A program made the position numbers and the translations under genes. The notes beneath the pieces are model-generated. The model was not told where the DNA came from. It did not search any database and saw nothing but the letters and a program-made list of their open reading frames with translations. A DNA stretch of 64,000 bases, taken from Sipunculus nudus (lineage: Eukaryota; Annelida; Sipuncula; Golfingiida; Sipunculidae). Each line of letters starts with the position of its first letter. Within the stretch, counting starts at the first letter, position 1. The stretch covers positions 44,310,456-44,374,455 of the forward strand of contig CM049318.1 of NCBI GenBank assembly GCA_026874595.1, written 5' to 3'. Below are positions 57,633-64,000 of this stretch, one piece after another.

Positions 57633-60045
57633 ACAAGGGACCTATGGGTCACGACGCTCAGCTGTTATATATGATAAAAAAATATTATTTAGAAATGAGG
57701 CACATGCTGGTTTTGTGTGGTAATAAATATAAGCTGTATTATGAGTTGTTGTTGTTTAGCTTATGTATGATTTTGATAGTACCTTTGGAGACAGGGAAGA
57801 GGATTGATTTCATTTATTTTATTAACAAATGGAGTACTATTGTCACACAGATTTTGACTTGGCCATATAACTTATAAGCAGAACATATAATATAAGAGTT
57901 TAACTATTTATTAAAAAAAATACAAATATTGTCCCAAATATAATTTTTATTAAAAATAATAAGAGAATCATATGATTTTTTAAAATGAAATATAACTGAT
58001 ATGATTATTAAAATAATATTCAAGAATATATTCATGAATGCATTCATGAATACATTTTGAAAGTATTTGCACAAGTATTCATATATTTTCATTTTTACCT
58101 GAATTCCCATTCTTTATGCAAGAAATTTCATAATGGAGTACATAATCATATTCGTATTTAAATACAATTACAAAGTATTCGCCCCATGTCTGGTATTTAT
58201 TCAGTTTTCACCAAACAATGGTGTTGAGAATCCAGAATGTACAAAATTCACACATTTAAATAATGATCTAGATCAGGATCTAGATTAATAATATCAACTG
58301 CATCTTTGTCTAATTTCATTCATATGATCCCTAATGATTAGTAATGAATAATATGATTTACTTCTTTATCATTAAAATTGAACTGAAAAATGCCATAGGT
58401 GACTGCATGGTGTTATTTGGAATATGTGATATTCTACCCATCGATACAAGATTTTTAAATCATCAGTAACTGCAAGTTAATTTCCTGTTATTATAAACTA
58501 ACAAATTCCTTTTCTATTTTTCTTTAATTTGTTATTAAAAACCAATAAAAATTTATTAATTTATTGTTTTTTGTTATGTTCTTGGTTAAAACTACTAGAT
58601 GAGTTGGGTTGGACACCTGGATCAACTGTGGCTTGCCATAAGCTGCCTGGATTCCATGTATGCCTCGCCTCAAGCATGCATAATTTGATGAAAGGTCAAC
58701 AAGGTCAACATACAGGTGACTCAAGAGGGGCTGGAGAGAGCCAAAGTCTGACAGGGTCTCATAAAAAACATTAATAAAAGCTACAATTTTTGGCCAATTT
58801 CTTTCAGCTTTCTAAACTAAAAAAGCTGAAATGCTTATGTGTACATGATATGAAAATTATATCAACAGTGCTCACGGGAAACAAACGTGCCATGGTCACA
58901 GTTGGGCAAAATTTAAGGTACTAATTTAATATTTAAACTAGATATAATTTGAAAAATTCAGAACTAATTTTGGGTATTCAATTGAATCTTGATTAAATAA
59001 TGTTACATCCCTGCCAAAAAAATCTCTAGCTTCAGCAATGCTCTTGTTAAGGGAGTAAATATATTTCTTGATTTTTTACAAAGTGCATTATGTTTGGGCC
59101 CATAACTGAAAACAATTACACAATACTGACATCATTCTGGCATGTGCATAGAGAATGAAAAATATGTATATTATTTATGATTAAAGTCAGATCAGTGGTT
59201 TTGATATTAGGCAGTTTTGAAGTGTAACAATGGGTTTTTAATGGAAAAATGAAGTTTTTCATTAATATCTCGAATGTCCTAGTGACCAAATTCTTGGCAT
59301 GGTAGGGCATTTTGGAGACATCTAACTGTATGCCGAATTTAAGGAATTTAGAGCTGAAGCTGGGGAGCTGAGCTCTTGCAAACTGCATAACACTAGCTTG
59401 ATGTAAACAATATGTTACATGGTGCTTGAAAACTTGATTAAAATCTACAGTTTTTGATCAACTGGTTTCAAATTTTTGGTGTTAACAGTTGAAATGCTAA
59501 CAAAAACATGCTGTGAAAATTAAATCCACAGTACTTACAGGAAAAAAACGTGCCATGGTCAAAGTTGGGCAAAATTTTAGGTACCAATTTTTTATTTTTA
59601 TTAATATTTTAAAAAATTTAAAAGATATTCATCTAATTCTGGGTATACAATTTAATTTTGATTAATTAAAGTTATATTACTGGAAAAAAGGTCCATAGCA
59701 TTAACATTTTTTGTGTTAAGTGATCAAATATCTTTTCTGATTTTTTACAAAATGCATTATGTTTGGGCCCATAACTTTTTTAAATTAAATAATACAGACA
59801 TAATTTCTGGCTATAGGAATAGGAATAGTGCACTTGGAAAGCATTATAGACAAATATATTCGAATGTGTTAATAATTTATAATCCAGCGGCCATCTTGGC
59901 AACCATCTTGGATTTTGACCGACATGGGGTGAATTCCGCTTGGCCCTATATTTGAAAATATTGAGTATGGTCTGGGCAACTATTATGCCAAGTTTCATGC
60001 TTCTTTCACTTTTTGCACAATTCTACTCTTAACAGCTGGACTACT
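57633..60045 (+). mobile_element. Family A element and A body fragments, 3' end decayed
   Basis: ACAAGGGACCTATGGGTCAC with GCTCAGCTG and the TTATATATGATAAA body. A-body matches continue to about 59345, where a possible decayed 3' end (GAGCTGAAG / AGCTGAGCTC) lies. A second A-body fragment runs 59400-59820. 59820-60045 is a different dispersed-type sequence (CATCTTGGCAACCATCTTGG). Confidence 0.55.
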
Positions 60046-60505
60046 TGGTTATTAGTCCTGTGTATTGAAGGGGTGGGTGGGGGAGGGGTCTCCCTTGTTA
60101 CTGCTCGTTGCTGAAAAAAATGTTAATTTTAAGATTCATCTAGTTCATAGTACAGGTCTGTAAACAGAAAGGGGTCGGGGGGGGGGGGGGGGGAGAAAAA
60201 GGATCCCTGTGGTATTAACTGCAAACAGCCTGATCAAGCTCAACTCAGTGGAGAGATGGCTTGCCCTTGTGATGGGATTGCATAACATTATGCCAACAGC
60301 CTGGAGAGCATAGAGAGCTAGCTGCACTGAATGACCTACAGTGACCAAAATGGACTGCTTGACAATGTAAGGGAATACAACAAGAGCCTCCAAAAAATCA
60401 ATAACTAGCCTAATTTTGCAGCTTTTATTTTTAAATTTCAGATTTTAACAGATTACATCCTGGTGTACACAAGATGTGAAAGTAATCCACAGTACTTACA
60501 GGAAA
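60046..60505 (+). mobile_element. Family A-related body with 17-base poly-G
   Basis: It matches 34260-34750, including GGTGGGTGGGGGAGGGGTCT and GCCTGATCAAGCTCAAC. The G-run is 60177-60193. It ends where an A 5' tip begins. Confidence 0.6.
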
Positions 60506-61475
60506 ACAAGGGACCTATGGGTCACTGTGCTCAGCTGACGTTAACCTTGAAGGTAAAAATCTAAAATAATATCTAATGGAGATAAAGTGTAAGAGGAAGA
60601 GGTAATAAAGGCCATGGTTGGTTTATATGATTGGTTTGTATTGATGAGCAAGAAATTGTTGCAAAAATATTTTGTGACCTGACTATGTGTTTCCTAATGT
60701 TGAAACTAAAGCATGTGAGCAGTTTGTGAACAAATGATCTGTACTATTACCATGATCATTAGTTGGTTTTTTGATTAACTGTTGACATTTCAGTAGTTTA
60801 CACATTTGTTCAATTGAATCTATTTTTTTGCATAATATATATTTTTAATTATATATGTATTTTTTTATGAAATGTATACAGCTGAAATATAGCTAATTAA
60901 CAACATAAAACAGGGCAAACAAAGCCTGATCTCAAATTCTGCTGAGGCAGGAAAATAATGAACAAATGTTTGTATTAAATCCTCATTTTTTTATCACATC
61001 AATTATTTTCTAATTTAAGTTTATATTTCTATACATTTCCAATTTAACATATATATCTGAATATAAAAGTTGATTCATAATTCTCAATTGCCTCATCATA
61101 AATCTCAATCTTGTCAGATAACACCACATCATGCATACAAATGTTATTTATTTTTTACCACAATAAATATCTAAAAATAATACTTGATTTAGATTTCAAA
61201 ATTTTTAATTGTGTCTTTATTTATCCATAATGTGCTTCATATTTTATAATAATTTAAGCACACTGATGGGTTCATTTATATTTGTTAAAATCATTTAAAA
61301 GAAAACTGATTTCTTTAAAAATGCTACATTACACAACATTGCATCTTCTGGATTGCACCTTGAATTATTTTTTCAAGGAAAGTTTTTGCATATCGGAGTG
61401 GAAACAGCATTACAATTAAGGAGATACAGTGAAAACAATAACAATTACTGCATAACACTTGGTGGGTTGGGTTAG

Positions 61476-61513
<38 letters not shown>

Positions 61514-62393
61514 GATTGGGGTGATATGAGAATAACTGTACACCTGTCACAGCAGGGGATCTCCCCCAGTGACTGTAACAAATCAGAAACCCTGGCATAG
61601 CTGACTTCCAGTGACCTGGAGTGGGACCCTGCATCTGTAATCAAAGTGAGTGACTACAGAAAAAAAAATCAATAACTAGCTTAATTTTTAAGCTTTTATT
61701 TTCAAATTTCAGATTTAGACAAACTAAATATTTATGTTTACATGCTGTGAAAATTAAATCAATGGTGCTTACAAGAAAAAAACGTGCCATGGTCAAAGTT
61801 GGGCAAAATTTAAGGTACTGATTTTTTTTTATGCTAATAACTTAAAAAATTTACAAAATTCAGATCTAATTTTGGGTAAACAATTGAATCTTAATTAAAC
61901 ATAGTTATATACTTGAGAAAATAGACTCTAGTTTCAAAATTTTTCATGTTAAGGGAGTTATTATTTTTTTGATTACAAAGTCCATTATGTTTGGGCCCAT
62001 AACTTAAAGAATTTATACTTTACAGATTTAATTTCTGGCATGTACATAGGAACTTTATAGAGGAATATTTATGGTAAATATGAGGAAAAACAGACGAGTG
62101 GTTTCAATATAAGGCAGTCCTGAACTGTGAAAATAGGTTTTTAATAAAAAATTGAGGTTTTTCCTTAATTTCTCAAAGGAACGAAGTCGCAAAGACCAAG
62201 TTTTTGGCTTGGTAGGAGATCTTGGGGACATCTAACATTATGCCGAATTTTGGATTCCTAGGTCAAACGGTTTCAAAACGTGCCACATCTACGGACAGAC
62301 GGACGGACAGACGGACGGACGGCAAGACAGACGGACGATGGACAAAGAGTGATCGCTATAGCTCAGATGACTTACAGTCAGCTGAGCTAAAAA
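60506..62393 (+). mobile_element. Complete short-subfamily A element (1.9 kb) with 35-base poly-G
   Basis: The 5' tip is as at 41074. The G-run 61478-61512 is the longest in the window. The microsatellite is 62292-62343 and the 3' hairpin 62360-62388. The left flank (TTACAGGAAA) is an A-body site, whereas the right flank (TGAGGGCGCAGCAG) is the B/C tail site also used by A at 15360. The two flanks do not come from the same target. Confidence 0.85.
61478..61512 (+). repeat. Poly-G tract, 35 G
   Basis: The longest of a set of G-runs at the same position in short-subfamily A copies (24 at 42077, 31 at 46280, 35 here). Confidence 0.9.
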
Positions 62394-63970
62394 TGAGGGC
62401 GCAGCAGTTCAAATGTGACCTGATGATAAACCCAATTCGCTTAAAATGCAAACCAAGTTTTTTCAAACAGTTGAGAGATATAGTTCCAATAATCTGGGAA
62501 TTCTGCATCTAAACATTGTGCCTAGACGTCTAGACGCTGTGTCTAGACGTCTAGACACATTGTCTAGACACCCCCCCCCCAGCCAGGTCAGTTGCCATGG
62601 TGATGTCTGGACCCCACCTGTTTGTACTGAGTGACCTCTTGACTTGGCTGCTGAAACTCAGAATGTTGTCAAATCTGTTTTCAAATACAGAAAGCCTTTT
62701 TCAATTGGCTACAATGCTTTTTTAAAATTGTATTTATCCAATCTATTCTTATAAAACTGGCAGAACTCTACCATTGAATAATTCTTGTAAAGTTTAAACC
62801 AATCAGCTTAACAGTTTCATTATAAATCAGTGTATAAGCTAGAAGAGTTTAAAATTACATTTTCGCTTGTAAAAACACATCAATGTAGGTGGCGCCACCA
62901 ATACCTCAAAATCATATGTGACATATGTGACAAACATTGGTATAAAAATTTGGTGATTATAGCTCTAGCCGTTTCTGAGATTTTGATTTTTGTGTGCTTT
63001 TTTGGACAGGTGACTAAGTTCAACCGCCTGTAACTCAGCCAAAAATTTCTGAACTGGAACCATTCGAACAAACTTGAGAGACTGTTCCAGGGATCATTTC
63101 TGTGAAATATTGGACAATTTGGCTGGACAGTTTCACAAAAGAAGATTTTTAAGCTTTTTCTCTATAAAGTCTAAATTAATGCAGATATCCAATAATAATA
63201 TCACTAGCGGATAAAATACCTAAACAAAGCTTTAGGAACCAGATTGTAAAAGCTTCAGATTAGTCCTTCAGTTATTTCTACTTTGTTCATTAATGTAACT
63301 TGAATTATCATTCCTGGTTTCACAATCCAAGTGTTTCACAGATTACACGTTATTAATACAATTAGGTTTATAATTTGGAATGCCAGTGTTTCATAGTCCA
63401 GTGCACAAGGTTCATGTAACATCAGGATAAGAGGTGTCTAACTCTCAAGGTGCCAGGAAAGAAGAATTGATTAACAAACTGTCTGGCATTAATTAGATTG
63501 TGTATTAACCATTTGGCTTTGATAGGTATAGAACTGAGATGTCTACTTTCATGTATTAATGTGTTTGTGTTATGTAATATGTGCCTTGTATGATCTGCTA
63601 TAAAAATGTTGATGTCAATTATGAATGTTGAACATGTATATATATGCGTACTGGTTACTAAACCAGACAGTCAGTGTCTGGACTTCATCAGATACAAGTG
63701 ATTATAATAAAAAAGTAAACTGCAACAAAGTTCTTGTGGATTCAATTTAACCACATATGACAGAGCATCAAGAGGAACAAAAATCTACACGGCAATAATA
63801 AGCTCCAGGGCACCAAGTTTCACATGTGACTAATTCTTACATGTAATTTGGAGCTGCTAGCTCCGACGGTTTCTGACTTACAGCCATGGACGACGGAAAG
63901 CCAGCCCTGGACGGTGGACAGCTGATGGACGATGCTGTGCCATCGCATAAGCTCACAGGTTCGCTAAAAA
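62394..63970 (+). mobile_element. Family C fragment with 3' end, split by an LTR-like insert
   Basis: It begins in the shared B/C tail, with TGTCTAGACGTCTAGACA at 62540-62557. A C unit starts at about 62888 with GGTGGCGCCACC. It is interrupted at 63199-63793 and resumes with the C 3' tip at 63942-63970. The uninterrupted site CCAATAATAAGCTCC is near 9628 and 44549. Confidence 0.75.
63199..63793 (+). mobile_element. 595-bp insertion with LTR-like signals and 8-bp flanking repeats
   Basis: It is flanked by AATAATAA on both sides (63191-63198 and 63794-63801), present once in the uninterrupted C copies. It contains TATAAAAA (63599-63606), a perfect 7-bp hairpin CCAGACA/TGTCTGG (63663-63681) and AATAAA (63707) in promoter-to-polyA order. 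The ends are not TG...CA, so it may be a truncated retroelement rather than a clean solo LTR. No open frame. Confidence 0.55.
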
Positions 63971-64000
63971 GTTCATCATTCTGGGATGTGTAATAAACCC
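63971..64000. other. Window edge
   Basis: Thirty bases after the final C 3' end. Nothing can be assigned. Confidence 0.3.

Noticed and set aside
61324..61644. 106-codon minus-strand frame with a long proline run, and similar frames at 42017, 46218 and 57408
   Set aside because: The proline run is the poly-G tract read on the other strand, and the same frames recur in each A copy with varying G length and phase.
1..64000. tRNA, rRNA or other structured RNA genes
   Set aside because: I looked for cloverleaf-like and conserved rRNA stretches and found none I could support by eye; a covariance-model search would be decisive.

Overview
The window looks like intronic or intergenic DNA from an animal nuclear genome, most likely a bivalve or related mollusc. 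It is AT-rich, has almost no long open reading frame, and is packed with nested transposable-element debris. One spliced exon resembles the glutamine-rich N-terminal region of class IIa histone deacetylases (55219-55421, minus strand), which indicates a metazoan. The mollusc assignment is an inference from the repeats, which resemble the pearl/HINE (non-autonomous Helentron) elements known from bivalves.

Nearly everything else belongs to four non-autonomous families, here called A, B, C and D. Their sequences differ but their layout is the same. Each has an A-rich 5' tip, a short palindrome, and a roughly 10-13 bp motif. Tandem units of about 130-340 bp follow, often then a GGAC-type or GACAAACA-type microsatellite. 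The 3' tip carries the reverse complement of the 5' motif, in A, B and D inside a clear hairpin, followed by an A-run. I count about 29 recognisable 5' tips and 27 3' tips, all on the + strand. The tandem units of A, B and C share the palindrome GGTGGCGCCACC although their flanks differ. Empty and filled sites inside the window show insertion into A-runs with no target duplication beyond ambiguous A's.

Layout: 1-2722 A, B and C fragments with a 204-bp MITE; 2723-7471 C carrying A, which carries B; 7472-12125 C copies, low-copy DNA and an A 5' fragment; 12244-15800 a three-level nest A>B>A; 15800-17140 low-copy DNA; 17141-17757 an old A remnant; 17836-18532 a two-copy 347-bp duplication; 18545-20400 a broken Ty3/Gypsy element with a probable 3' LTR; 20400-21019 low-copy DNA; 21020-25070 C>A>C; 25071-28761 low-copy DNA, A, C and B; 28762-33996 A elements with long arrays; 33997-44232 A-related bodies with poly-G tracts and one A array split by three A elements; 44233-49030 C carrying A and then D; 49031-54368 A, an LTR-like insert, B and C; 54369-55085 a possible fifth family; 55116-55421 the HDAC-like exon and a decayed copy of its end; 55690-63970 further A elements, low-copy DNA, and a C element split by a 595-bp LTR-like insert.

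The genes here do not form a pathway. The only supported host coding sequence is the single HDAC-like exon. The other biology is transposition history: nesting, co-amplified composites, recombination next to the shared palindrome, and one consistent orientation.
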